From the NCBI GenBank assembly GCA_963976625.1, contig CAXBLA010000002.1, positions 124,001 through 188,000 of the forward strand: a DNA stretch of 64,000 nt, read 5' to 3'. The notes beneath the pieces were generated by a model that was given only the letters and a program-made list of their open reading frames with translations, searched no databases and was not told where the DNA came from. The DNA comes from UBA1924 sp963976625. Its GTDB lineage: Bacteria; Planctomycetota; Phycisphaerae; Phycisphaerales; UBA1924. This document shows, one piece after another, positions 50,658 through 60,700 of the stretch (position 1 is the first letter of the stretch; the number at the start of each line of letters is the position of its first letter). The translations under genes and the position numbers were made by a program.

Positions 50658-51926
50658 TTACAAATCCATCGGGCTCAGCGCCGCCCCAACCACGGCCGCC
50701 CATCCGGGCTGGGCTGTGCTCAGATCAATACCGCTCGTTGGCACCCGCCCGGCACGCGCCAGGCACGCCATCGGATCGAGCACCTGCGCCTCAAGATTCA
50801 GGCTCCGGGCCAGGTGCTCGCACACCGCCTGGTGCTTGGCCTGCCCGCCTACAAAGACCACGCGTTCGACCTTGGTGGTCGGAAACAACGCGTGGTGGTA
50901 GCGCAGGCACATCGAGATCTCATCGCTGAGGATCTCCAATGGCTCACCCAGATCAATCTGAGGGCCGCGCGAGAAACTCGCCGGTGCTTGTGTTTCGGTT
51001 TCGGTCTTGGTTTCGATTTCAGTTTCTGATTCCTGCTGCGCCGGCGGGGGCATGCCCGGAGAGACCGACCCGCCTGTGGCACCCGCGCCCACCGCGTGCG
51101 ACGGGACCAGTGTTTCGAGCTTGACCCGCATCTCGCGTGCTTCCATCATGGTGCAGCGGAGCTGGTGGCAGATCGATTCATCGAAGTGTCGTGCGCCCAG
51201 CTCGATGGTGCGGGCGAAGGCCATCTGTTGCCCGTGCATAATCAGGACCTTGGTGGAGCCGCAGCCCAGATCGAGGATCAGGGTGGGCTTGACCGAGCCC
51301 ACATTGCCTGAGGCATCGTTGCGGAGCTGGAGCGAGCTGGCCATGGCATCGAACTCCGTGTGGATCCCCACCGGGTCGAGCTTGGCGGCTTTGAGTGTGC
51401 CCATGATCCGCCCGACGAACTCGCGCGAGGCCGCGAAGCAGATCACTTCCGTCTTGCCGTTCTTGGTGACCGCGCCGTTGACGCGTCGGCAGCGGACGAG
51501 CAACTCGCCGGGAGCACACCCGAGCTGGGAGCTGAGCTGGGCGCCGGCGATCTGTTCGATCGGCACGCCTTCTGTTTCTGTGATCTGCAGGTGCTTGCAC
51601 ACCATCTGCCCGTTGGGGATCAGCCCGGTCGCCCGCGTAGCGTTGATCTTCGACCCCTTGATGAACTGAGGCAGCGCATCCATCTGGAACAACAACCGCT
51701 TGGCGGGGTTATCGAGCAGATCATCGGGCGTGGGCATAAACGCGGCGCTGTTGATCGAGCTGGGGTTCGAGCCGCTGAGCTGGAGAACCTTGATCCCCGA
51801 GACCCCGAACTCGACCGAGAGCGGGATCGCACCCGGGCGCATCGACCCCACAGACGACAACGATGACTTGAGCTTGCTGCTGCTCAACTTTGTACCAAGC
51901 TTCCCGAACTTCACTTTGCTTTTCAT
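50658..51926 (-). CDS. PilM-like actin-fold pilus assembly protein
   Basis: 422 aa from the ATG at 51926. ASKHA fold: first phosphate loop SVEFGVSGIKVLQLSG (about 35-50) and second LILDLGCGSTKVLIMHG. The VVFVGGQAKHQAV adenosine region lies near residue 365. A low-complexity Glu/Thr insert (ESETEIETKTETETQ, about residues 308-322) interrupts the domain. PilM is cytoplasmic and binds the PilN N-terminus. First gene of the operon. Confidence 0.85.
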   Translation of the reverse strand: MKSKVKFGKLGTKLSSSKLKSSLSSVGSMRPGAIPLSVEFGVSGIKVLQLSGSNPSSINSAAFMPTPDDLLDNPAKRLLFQMDALPQFIKGSKINATRATGLIPNGQMVCKHLQITETEGVPIEQIAGAQLSSQLGCAPGELLVRCRRVNGAVTKNGKTEVICFAASREFVGRIMGTLKAAKLDPVGIHTEFDAMASSLQLRNDASGNVGSVKPTLILDLGCGSTKVLIMHGQQMAFARTIELGARHFDESICHQLRCTMMEAREMRVKLETLVPSHAVGAGATGGSVSPGMPPPAQQESETEIETKTETETQAPASFSRGPQIDLGEPLEILSDEISMCLRYHHALFPTTKVERVVFVGGQAKHQAVCEHLARSLNLEAQVLDPMACLARAGRVPTSGIDLSTAQPGWAAVVGAALSPMDL

Positions 51927-52116
51927 ACCTCGGTACCCTTCCCACCCGGCGTCGGTGCGGGCAGCCATCGACCAGCGAACGCTGCGTCTCAAACCGCCCA
52001 TCGAGAGGGAGATCGACCGAACTTGAAGGTGAGTTCATCGCGGGCTCAATACACGCCAATCTGGGGATCAACCCATCGCGGGGGATCGTCCCAACCGGCA
52101 CACCCGGCGCAGGTTC

Positions 52117-52881
52117 TCATCGGAGGGTGTCGATGACCCGTCCGAGAACTCGGGTCAGCTTGTCGAGCGCACCATCGAGATCCCATTGCTGGTTCTCCCG
52201 ATCGCCCGTCAGGTTGGAGATCACCCGCAGCTCGCCGGTGAGCAGCCCCGGATCAATGCGATGAGCCGCCAGGCAGACAGCCGCGCCTTCCATCGCTTCT
52301 GCGATCGCCCCGGTACGCACAGAGACTCGCTGGGCCAGCCCGTCTGTCCCAGAGCACACCGAAACACAAGCAATCGGCCCGACATGGTCCGAGAAGCCCG
52401 CGAGCCATTCGATCACGCCTTGGTTGTGAATCAACGAATCGGAACCATCGCCCAACACATCGAACGGGGCGAAGCCCAGCTGGGCACAGGAGATGAACGC
52501 ATCGGCGGTCTCCACGCCCTCGTCAGCAAACGCTGATGAATCAGCGCAGACCACATCGAGCACATCGCACCCCGGTAACTCCGTGGTCTCTTTGATTGCC
52601 CCCGCGATCCCGACGCTGAGTACCCCCAGGTGGCGAGCGGGATCGAGCACCCGGCCCACGCCACCACTGGCGCTCGCCTTGCCCACCCCGGTAAGGACCA
52701 CATCCACCACCCCGCAGGGGCACAGGGCCCATTGCTCAGGAAGATTGTGCTCAATGTCAAAGCCCGGATCAATCGCACGAAGCACCGCTTCGAGCTCTCG
52801 CCGAGCCGCGACAACGAGCAACCAAACCCGATCTCCCGGATTGGGCTCGAGGGCTGATTTTGGTTGTGGTTGTTTCGTCAC
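52117..52881 (-). CDS. mqnB: futalosine hydrolase
   Basis: 254 aa from the GTG at 52881 (AGGA 6 bp upstream). Nucleoside phosphorylase-like fold with LTGVGKASASGGV, VLSVGIAGAI, GAIAEAMEGAAVCLAAHR (catalytic Glu of the nucleosidases) and ELRVISNLTGDRENQQWDL. MqnB releases hypoxanthine from futalosine to give dehypoxanthine futalosine, so this organism probably makes menaquinone by the futalosine route. The other mqn genes are not here. Confidence 0.85.
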   Translation of the reverse strand: MTKQPQPKSALEPNPGDRVWLLVVAARRELEAVLRAIDPGFDIEHNLPEQWALCPCGVVDVVLTGVGKASASGGVGRVLDPARHLGVLSVGIAGAIKETTELPGCDVLDVVCADSSAFADEGVETADAFISCAQLGFAPFDVLGDGSDSLIHNQGVIEWLAGFSDHVGPIACVSVCSGTDGLAQRVSVRTGAIAEAMEGAAVCLAAHRIDPGLLTGELRVISNLTGDRENQQWDLDGALDKLTRVLGRVIDTLR

Positions 52882-52902
52882 GACCAATCCTAGACCATCC
52901 GA

Positions 52903-54210
52903 TCACGCCGCTTGGGTGTCGGGATCGTCATCATCCCCGAGGAGCTCTTCCATCGCCTTGGGATCGAGCCCGTAGGCCCCGTTGGTCATGGTCTTTTCGA
53001 GCACGCGGATATCGAACTCGTGCTTGTACTTGGGATAGAAGTTATACTCGCGGACATCAAACCCATCGCATTCCACCACGCTCAGCTCGTGATGATCGCG
53101 CAGATCCACCTCCAGCCCATCGTCCTGATCCTCGAAGTGGGTCAGCTCTTTGACCTTGGGTCGGCACGGATCGCGCGGGTCCCAGTCGATGACCACGCCG
53201 CGCATCCCGTCGGAGAGTTCGACGCTCGATCCGGGCGCGTACGACGGGGCCACCGTCATCAATGCCTTAAACACGATCGGGTCCATCCACGACTGGTACG
53301 GCTCTTGGCGCAGCGTGTGCATCGCATACACCGGCGGGCGGGATTGCTTGGTGTCTTCCGAGTCGCCCAGCGTATACGCGGGGTGCACGAGCCGATCGTA
53401 GAGGTCCGCGACGAGCAATATGCGTGCGAAGATATGGATGCTCGAGCCTTCGAGCCCGAACCGCTGGCCATCGAAGCGTTGTTTCTTGGGGAACCCGGTG
53501 CCATCGAACCGCTGATGGTGGTGCAGCACCGCCGACGCCGCTGACGGCTCGACCTGGCCGCGGAGCATCTCGTAGCCGATCCGGACATGGTCCTGCCATT
53601 CGACATCCGTGTGGTCATGCTCTTCAGCCCAGCGTTCGAGCACGGACGCCTTGAGCCGGGTCATCCCGACATCGTGAAGCATGGCCGCGACGCCCAGGCT
53701 CGTCACATCCTTGGCGAGCCTCGCCGAGAGTCGGCTGCGCTCCCGCAGCAGATAGAACCCCAGTCGCAACCCCATGAGCATGCTCAGGTACCCGACATTG
53801 GCCCCGTGGCGGATGGCCGGCGAGCCGGTGTCGGCGATGTCACCAATAAACACGGCCGCGTCCGGATCATTGATCAGACGCTCCATCAGCTTGCTCATCG
53901 CGGCTTGGTACTTCGTAAAGTCCATCCGCGCGTGCATGTCCTTGCCCGCGGCATCAAACGCCTGGGCCACGCCCGAGGTGATCTCCGCACGCGACGACAT
54001 GATCTTGGGCGAGACATACTTGCTCACCATGTCCATATTGGGATACTTGATCCAGATCTCGGGCAGGTGCAGCTCGATCATCCGCTCAATAGTGCTCTGC
54101 TCGAGCACCGCGCCGGGGCGCAGCAGGATCTGAGCCGACGCACGCGGGTTAAACACCGGCAGCGCCACCTCCATCCCCGCCTTGGCATGTGATATCGGTA
54201 CCCGAAGCAT
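52903..54210 (-). CDS. HD-GYP-type phosphohydrolase, probable c-di-GMP phosphodiesterase
   Basis: 435 aa from the ATG at 54210 (GGGAGAG upstream). N-terminal DUF3391-like segment (1-70), then an HD domain: His179-Asp180 in AAMLHDVGMTRL, and LHHHQRFDGTGFPKKQRFDG near 229-248. The signature triplet is GFP rather than GYP. A C-terminal extension (about 350-435) is of mixed charge. It may hydrolyse c-di-GMP; the Tyr-to-Phe change needs testing. Confidence 0.82.
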   Translation of the reverse strand: MLRVPISHAKAGMEVALPVFNPRASAQILLRPGAVLEQSTIERMIELHLPEIWIKYPNMDMVSKYVSPKIMSSRAEITSGVAQAFDAAGKDMHARMDFTKYQAAMSKLMERLINDPDAAVFIGDIADTGSPAIRHGANVGYLSMLMGLRLGFYLLRERSRLSARLAKDVTSLGVAAMLHDVGMTRLKASVLERWAEEHDHTDVEWQDHVRIGYEMLRGQVEPSAASAVLHHHQRFDGTGFPKKQRFDGQRFGLEGSSIHIFARILLVADLYDRLVHPAYTLGDSEDTKQSRPPVYAMHTLRQEPYQSWMDPIVFKALMTVAPSYAPGSSVELSDGMRGVVIDWDPRDPCRPKVKELTHFEDQDDGLEVDLRDHHELSVVECDGFDVREYNFYPKYKHEFDIRVLEKTMTNGAYGLDPKAMEELLGDDDDPDTQAA

Positions 54211-54289
54211 CGCTCTCCCTGGCATGCATAGAGAAGAAAAGCCCATTGGCTCTCCCAAACCATCGGGCATTGCTCAATGGGAGTTCATC

Positions 54290-55270
54290 TCAACCCGTGA
54301 TCGGCCCGGAAAGAGGCCCCGAAACCGCGTCCGGACGCACAAACGAGAGCACAATATAAGCAACATACCCCAGCACAAAGAGCGTGCCCAGAAAACGCCC
54401 CAGCGCCGGGCGGAAGAGCACCAGCACCACCAGGAAGGTGCTCACCGCGAGCATCATCCAGATATCGAGCTTCATCTGCTCAGGCGTGGTCAACGGCTGG
54501 ATCAACGCCGTGATCCCCAACACGCTCAGCAGGTTAAAGATATTCGAGCCCACGACATTGCCCACCGCCATATCGGACTCTTTGCTCATCGCCGCCCGGA
54601 CCGTCGCCGCCAGCTCGGGCAGGCTCGTCCCGAACGCGACGATCGTCGTACCGACAACCCCCGCCGGCACCCCGACCATAATCGCAAGCTCACTGGCGCC
54701 CCACACGAGCCCCTTGGCCCCGAGCCCGAGCCCGACGATCCCGAGCCCGATCAGCAGCAGGTCCATCTTGATCGACTTGGGATGGGCGATCGCGTCGTCG
54801 CCCTCGTGCTCGATGTCCACACGGTGGGCCTTGATGATAAAAAGTACATAGCCGAGCAACCCGATCGTGAGCAACCCACCCTCGACGCGGGTGATCACAT
54901 GGTCGATCATCAGCAAGGTCGCGCCCGCGGTGATCGCGAGCATGATGGGCAGCTCGATCATGCGCACGCGTCGGTGCACGCCGATGGGAACCATGATCGC
55001 GCCGACGCCAAGAATCAGCAGGATATTGGCGATGTTCGAGCCCACGACATTGCCCACGGCCAGATCGGGCACGCCGCTTAAAGCTGCTCCGATCGAGGCG
55101 AAGAGCTCCGGTGCGCTGGTGCCAAAGGCCACGACCGTCACCCCGACCGCAAAGGCGCTCAGCCCCATGACCCTTGCGAGCTGAGCCGCCCCGCGCACAA
55201 GCATGTCCGCACCCGCGATCAACACCGCGAGCCCGACGATCAATGCCACAATCGCAAGCAAAGCACTCAA
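54290..55270 (-). CDS. calcium/sodium antiporter, CaCA superfamily (YrbG-like)
   Basis: 326 aa. TTG start overlapping the previous stop (TTGA); GGAG 8 bp upstream. About ten membrane helices in two inverted repeats, each with the alpha motif: FGTSAPELFASIGAALSG...VGNVVGSNIANILL and FGTSLPELAATVRAA...VGNVVGSNIFNLLS. Exchanges Ca2+ for Na+ (or K+). Confidence 0.92.
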   Translation of the reverse strand: MSALLAIVALIVGLAVLIAGADMLVRGAAQLARVMGLSAFAVGVTVVAFGTSAPELFASIGAALSGVPDLAVGNVVGSNIANILLILGVGAIMVPIGVHRRVRMIELPIMLAITAGATLLMIDHVITRVEGGLLTIGLLGYVLFIIKAHRVDIEHEGDDAIAHPKSIKMDLLLIGLGIVGLGLGAKGLVWGASELAIMVGVPAGVVGTTIVAFGTSLPELAATVRAAMSKESDMAVGNVVGSNIFNLLSVLGITALIQPLTTPEQMKLDIWMMLAVSTFLVVLVLFRPALGRFLGTLFVLGYVAYIVLSFVRPDAVSGPLSGPITG

Positions 55271-56463
55271 GGCTGGTCTCCGTTGTTCACACTACGCGCC
55301 GCCGCAGTGCGGGGGAGCAGCGAATACCCGCCCTCTGCTCTGGGCACCAGCACCACCACCACACGCTTGGGCACGATGCGGGCCTCGTTCAATCGTGTAA
55401 TCCGCGAGCCCGGGCTAGTAAGCATGAGCTCGCCGAGCGTCTGGCCCTTGGGCTTAGATGGCTCGCGAACCGCGTTGCGATCCACGGGCACGCTGCGGAT
55501 CGAATCGTCTCTGGATTCAGGCTCATCGGTCTCCGTCGGTTCTGCTTGTTCTTCGCCCGATCCGGGCCCGAATGCATCGGTGCCCAAACCCGTGGGCTCG
55601 TCGTTCTCAATCTCAGAATCATATTCAGATTCAGCATCTGCATCCTGATCGGCGAAGACCGAAATCGGCTCGGGGAGATCAGACCACTGCGTCTCGGGCG
55701 CATCGCCGACGATCACCAGGGCGTAGTCACCCTCAAAGACCGCCGAGAGTATCAGCTCATCGACAACTGGCCCGTCGTCCTCGATCATCCGCTCGCGCTC
55801 GACCGCGAATAACTCGCGGCTCGATCGCTTGTCGGGCTGCACAATCTGCAGCCCCAGATCAAGACGAACGCCCGCGTCCACCCCGCCATCCGTCAGTACC
55901 GGCTCGATCCACGAGCGCGCGACCAACGCCGGACGCCCCCGAACGATCTGTTGTGAGCCCTCCCCCACCCGCACACGATCCGTCCGCAGCTCGCCGGCCC
56001 GCACAATCGCCCGCCACTGCCCGAACTCGCCGAGCCATTGGTTGCTGATGGGCTGGACCGGACGCAACGCGTTGAGCACCGTATCGATCTCATCAGTCGG
56101 CACCAGCACCAGGCGGAACCCCCAGCCCTGCCATCGTTCGACGGTCTGCGCATCAAGCGGGGATTCGATCTGCAAATCTGCGCCTGGCATCTGCACGAAC
56201 GGCATCAGCGCCCGCGGCCCATCCCAGTTCGTATCGTCAACAACCCACATCCGGATCTCGAGCCCGCGATCGTTGCCGGATTCAATTAACGAGCCCCCCT
56301 CAATGGTATTTGGCGAGCTCTGGTTTTCGTTGGCCGCCAGCGAGATCTCTTCAGCCGGGAAGAAATACCGCACCACCTTGCACCCGGGCGCGCACGCTAA
56401 CCCGAAGACGCACAGTGCGCCAACGAGCAGACGGGAAGAAGACCATGAACGGAGTATGTGCAT
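55267..56463 (-). CDS. predicted lipoprotein of unknown function
   Basis: 398 aa. Lipoprotein signal with lipid Cys28 (CAPGCK). A mixed alpha/beta middle region, then an acidic low-complexity stretch (about 275-330, rich in Asp, Glu and Ser) and a C-terminal RITRLNEARIVPKRVVVVLVPR. No family recognised. Translationally coupled to the exchanger gene. Confidence 0.7.
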   Translation of the reverse strand: MHILRSWSSSRLLVGALCVFGLACAPGCKVVRYFFPAEEISLAANENQSSPNTIEGGSLIESGNDRGLEIRMWVVDDTNWDGPRALMPFVQMPGADLQIESPLDAQTVERWQGWGFRLVLVPTDEIDTVLNALRPVQPISNQWLGEFGQWRAIVRAGELRTDRVRVGEGSQQIVRGRPALVARSWIEPVLTDGGVDAGVRLDLGLQIVQPDKRSSRELFAVERERMIEDDGPVVDELILSAVFEGDYALVIVGDAPETQWSDLPEPISVFADQDADAESEYDSEIENDEPTGLGTDAFGPGSGEEQAEPTETDEPESRDDSIRSVPVDRNAVREPSKPKGQTLGELMLTSPGSRITRLNEARIVPKRVVVVLVPRAEGGYSLLPRTAAARSVNNGDQP

Positions 56464-56491
56464 TGAGTTCTGCGGCTAGATCTGCGATTGG

Positions 56492-57628
56492 TTATGCATC
56501 AGGCGCATCGAACGAGTTAATCCGGTCGATCAACGCCCGGACGAGCCCGAACTTGTGGCGGGTGTGCGTAAAGGCGATCCGCGGAAGATCCAGATGGTCG
56601 CGTTCCTGGCGGTAGGCTTCGCACTGAACGATCTCGCCGGACTTGATCAGGATCGCGAACTCTTCGTTGAGTGTCTTGATATCCTCGTCGCGCAGACGCT
56701 TGTTGATGCGGATGATCAGGTCATCGCGGACATAGCGCGACGAATGGTAGTTCTTGTAGAAGTTGACCACATGATCGTGGGCGTCCTGGGGATCCTTGGC
56801 GATGTAGTACAGATTCGCGTCCTCGGGGCTGATCCAGCCACGCCCTTCGAGCTGCTGGCTGACATAGCGTTCCCAGCCCTCCCAGTACGACCCGTTGTCG
56901 CCGTCGCGATCGCCGTCGATGAACACGATGGGGACCATGCTCGCCTTGCCGGTCTGGATGAGCGTCAGCGTCTCGAAGGTCTCGTCGAGCGTGCCAAACC
57001 CACCCGGGTAGCACACCACCGCCTCGGCCTGCGAGAGGAACATGAGCTTGCGCGTAAAGAAGTACCGGAAGTTGATGAGCTTGTCGTCGCCCTCGATAAA
57101 GCTGTTGGCGCTGGTCTCGAAGGGCAGGTGGATCGCAACGCCGAAGCTCGCTTCGCGCCCCGGGCCCTCGTGCCCGGCCTTCATGATCCCGTCGCCCGCG
57201 CCGGTGATCGACATCCACCCGGCGTTGGCCATCAGCTTCGAAAACTCCACGGCTGATCGATAATCCGGGTGATCCTCAGGCGTGCGGGCGGAACCAAAGA
57301 TCGTCACCTTGTGCGTGTCTGGGTAGAGCCCGAACACGCGGTACGCGTAGCGCAGTTCCTTCATCGCCGCGGTCATCAGCTTGAGCTCGCCCGTGTTGCG
57401 TCCGTCGGGGATCAGCTTGAGCCCGGCGGTGATCAGCTCGCGGACGAGTTTGGCGTCGTAGCTCTCGTTATCGCCGGCGACCATCTCAAGAAGATCGCAG
57501 ATCCGGTCTTGGACCTCGCCGTCGTCGGCTCTTCGGACCTCGGGTTGCTCTGGTGGGGCCGCCAGTTCGCTCTTGGGCTGGGTGCTGCTCGGCGGGTCGA
57601 GCTCGACGCGGTTGGGTTCTTTGGACAT
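56492..57628 (-). CDS. LOG-family protein (lysine decarboxylase-like Rossmann fold)
   Basis: 378 aa from the ATG at 57628. Disordered N-terminus (1-45), then VTIFGSARTPEDHPDY, ITGAGDGIMKAGHEG and the PGGFGTLDETFETLT motif of LOG/TIGR00730 proteins. Those with this motif act as nucleoside 5'-monophosphate phosphoribohydrolases, although larger bacterial forms such as this (core about 300 aa) are less well studied. Catalytic Arg and Glu appear kept. Confidence 0.85.
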   Translation of the reverse strand: MSKEPNRVELDPPSSTQPKSELAAPPEQPEVRRADDGEVQDRICDLLEMVAGDNESYDAKLVRELITAGLKLIPDGRNTGELKLMTAAMKELRYAYRVFGLYPDTHKVTIFGSARTPEDHPDYRSAVEFSKLMANAGWMSITGAGDGIMKAGHEGPGREASFGVAIHLPFETSANSFIEGDDKLINFRYFFTRKLMFLSQAEAVVCYPGGFGTLDETFETLTLIQTGKASMVPIVFIDGDRDGDNGSYWEGWERYVSQQLEGRGWISPEDANLYYIAKDPQDAHDHVVNFYKNYHSSRYVRDDLIIRINKRLRDEDIKTLNEEFAILIKSGEIVQCEAYRQERDHLDLPRIAFTHTRHKFGLVRALIDRINSFDAPDA

Positions 57629-57760
57629 CTGGATTCCGATCTTTCTCTGTCGTTGATCGCGTCGGCATGGTGCATACCGATCGCTGAATGAAGATTCTAT
57701 GTCACGCACCGCTGTGTAGACACCTACTGCAGCAAATCGCGGCTCATGCGCCCTGATCGC

Positions 57761-60700
57761 TCATTCTTCACGCGTCTTGTCTTGGTTTGTCCGCTCTTGG
57801 GTTGGCGTGTTGGTCGGCTGGCTGTTCCTGTTTTTTGCTGGGCGAGCCAGATCCCAGGACGACTGCCCGTTGGGCGGGGTCGGGAGGATCACCCGATCGT
57901 CCGTGTTCTCGTGCTTTGCTTTGGATTGGATCTTGTTGGTCCGCACCTGCTCCTCGACCTCGCGCAATCGTTGTTGGTGATCCGTCTCGGGGCGTCCGAG
58001 CATCGCGTTGATCAGTCGCTTGGTCGACTCGAACTGCTGCACCGAATAGTTCATATCCCCCACCGTGCCGGTGACGCGCGTGGTGATCAGCTCGTCGCGC
58101 AAGCGCTCGATCAGATCAGACACCACCGGGATCGGGTTGACCGATCGCGACTTGAACCGCAGGTCGATCGCCAGCGTGCTCCAGTTCATGGTGCCGTAGC
58201 CGAGGATCTCGATCCGCTTGGACGAGGCGCTGAGTTCTTCAAAGGCGATGGTCGGGCCGTCGATATAGAAATCGGCCTGCGCCGAATCCAACGGCGACCC
58301 CGCGGGTAAAGAAAGATTGCTTGCCTCGATCAGGTTCAAGAACCCGGGCAACGCCACGACCGAACCGCCCGCGACGCGGACCAAGCCACGACCCGAGAGC
58401 TTGGCGGGATCGCCGATCGTTCCTGTCAGGGTCAGATCCCCGATCATCGCCCCGCGCGAGAGGTCCTCGCCCATGCTCCACGCCGAGAGCACCGCCGTCT
58501 GCCCGGGAATCGGCGGCCCTTCGAGCCCCTCGGGCGGGAGCAGCAGGTCATCGAACACCGGCGCCGCCCTCACGCCCGAAGCATGGAGCTCCATCCAGTA
58601 GCTGCTGGTCTCGTTGTCGCCCGGGCGGATCTGCGCACTCCCCGCGAGCTGCCCGCCATGCATCCGGGCGCTGATCTCGGGGATCAGCACCACGCCGGCG
58701 TTGTCGGCATCACCAATAATCGTCACCTGCGCATCGTGCATCCGCATGCGCCCCGCCCGGAGCCGCTGGGCGTCAAGCGTAATCTCGTACCCGATCGCAT
58801 CGCTGGTCCCGTGCACCGCAAAGCCCAGCTCGCCGACGATCCCTGTAATCGGCAGCCCGATCACCGCGCTGCCCTCGCTGATCGCCGCGCCCCCGACGAT
58901 ATCGTACACCGAGCGAGCCGTGCCCAGCCCGCTGGCGTTGATGCTCAAGCCCTCGATCTGCACATCGTTGGGTGCTTTGATCTCCAGTTGGTCAATCACC
59001 CGATCGACGGCATCGGGCAACAGCACCCGGACCGGACCATTGAGCAGATCGCCATGAGCATTGGCCCGCACCGACACCCCGAGCCCCTCGCCTGGTGTCA
59101 TGGCCCATTGACCATCGAGATCGAGCGAGGTCTCGCCATCGCTGGCGCGGAGCTGATCGATGGTGCCGTCCAAGCCATTGAAGTTCAGCTGCCCGCTGAC
59201 CTGATCGAAGCTGGCGAACTGATCGTCCATCTCGATCCGGAATGATTTAGGAGAGAGCTGGCCGTGGATCAGGGTCGGGACTGGGGCGATGGCGTTCTCA
59301 GAGCCGCCGATCTTGTGCATGCCCAGCTGAGGCGAGAGCTCCACACCCAGATCAAACCGCCCCCCGATCGTGTGCTCGTCAAACCATGAGGCTTGGGCTG
59401 ACGCCTGACCTTGTTCCGATGCGTCGCTGTCCGCGGAGGTCAGCCGGGCGATCACGCCCTGGGTGATGGGCGACTCGAAGGTCCCGCCCTCGAAGTGCAC
59501 CGTGAGTGTGCTGGGCTCAAAGATCTCGATATACCGCCCGCCGCGCCCCATCGGCAGGTGCCCATCGAGCGAGAGCACGCCCGCGTCGTCATCTTCGGCT
59601 TCGATCGCCACACGGAAACCATCAAAGGCGAACGACGGGCGCTCAGAGAGCACCACCTGCGCCCGCCCCCACGACGAGCCGATCCGGTAGTGCGCCTCGT
59701 CGAAGTCAAACTCGAACTGCTGGATCTGATTGATCGACAGCGTGGTCTCCGTCGCGCCCCCAATGTAGCCCTCGATCAGAGCATCCATCCCCAGCACGCC
59801 CTGCGTCTGGTAGAGTTCGTTCTTTGCGAGCAAATCACGGGCGATGCGGGGCGAGACCACCGCGATCGCGTGCTGCAGCGGCATCGCCAGATCGATCCCG
59901 TCGGCGGTGGCTGTGGCGAACAACCGTGGCCCGGGGATCGGAGGCCCGAACGCGCCGATGAGTTCCTCCTTGCTCGGGAGGGTGAGCTGGGTGAGCACAT
60001 TGATCCGCGTGGGGGCGATCGGCTGGGTCGGCGACGCGAGCTTGGCGTCGAGATCCACCACGACCAGGTCCTCGGTGACATACACAGTCCCGAAGAGATC
60101 GTCGAGCGTGAGCGGATCGGTCCCCAGCGCTTGGGCATCGAGGTGCTCGTCAACCCCGGTCAGCCGCATCGGGCGTGCAACACCATCAATAATGGACGCA
60201 TCAACATCATACCCGAGCTTGCCCGTTGATCGTGGGCCGATGATCGCTTGGCAATCGATCGTCCCGCCCAGACGCAGGCGATCGAGCACGCGGCGCATCG
60301 AGAGTGCGTCCGGGTCGTCGTCTGCGCCCGATTCGTAGCCGGGAATCGCCGAGAGCAGGCGTTCGTCGATCGGGAACTCGCTGGCCAGGATCTTAATCCG
60401 TGGCTGGTCGTCGGCTTCGGTGCGCTCGATCGCAACCTCGACCGTCGCCGATCCGCCATTGAGCCCCTCGTAGCGCCCGCCGGCGAGCTCGACGCCCTCG
60501 TCGTTGACCACGATCTCGACATCACGCGCGATCACCGGGATCGGGAAGTGCTTGGGCACGATGCCCGCTTCGTCAAGATGGACATGCACATCGGTTGTCC
60601 AGCGGTTGTCAGACGGACGCTCGGGATGGCGGATGAGCACGACATCGACATGGGCGTCGCCGCCGAAATCAAACGCCGGGGCGAGCAGCGCCCGATCGAT

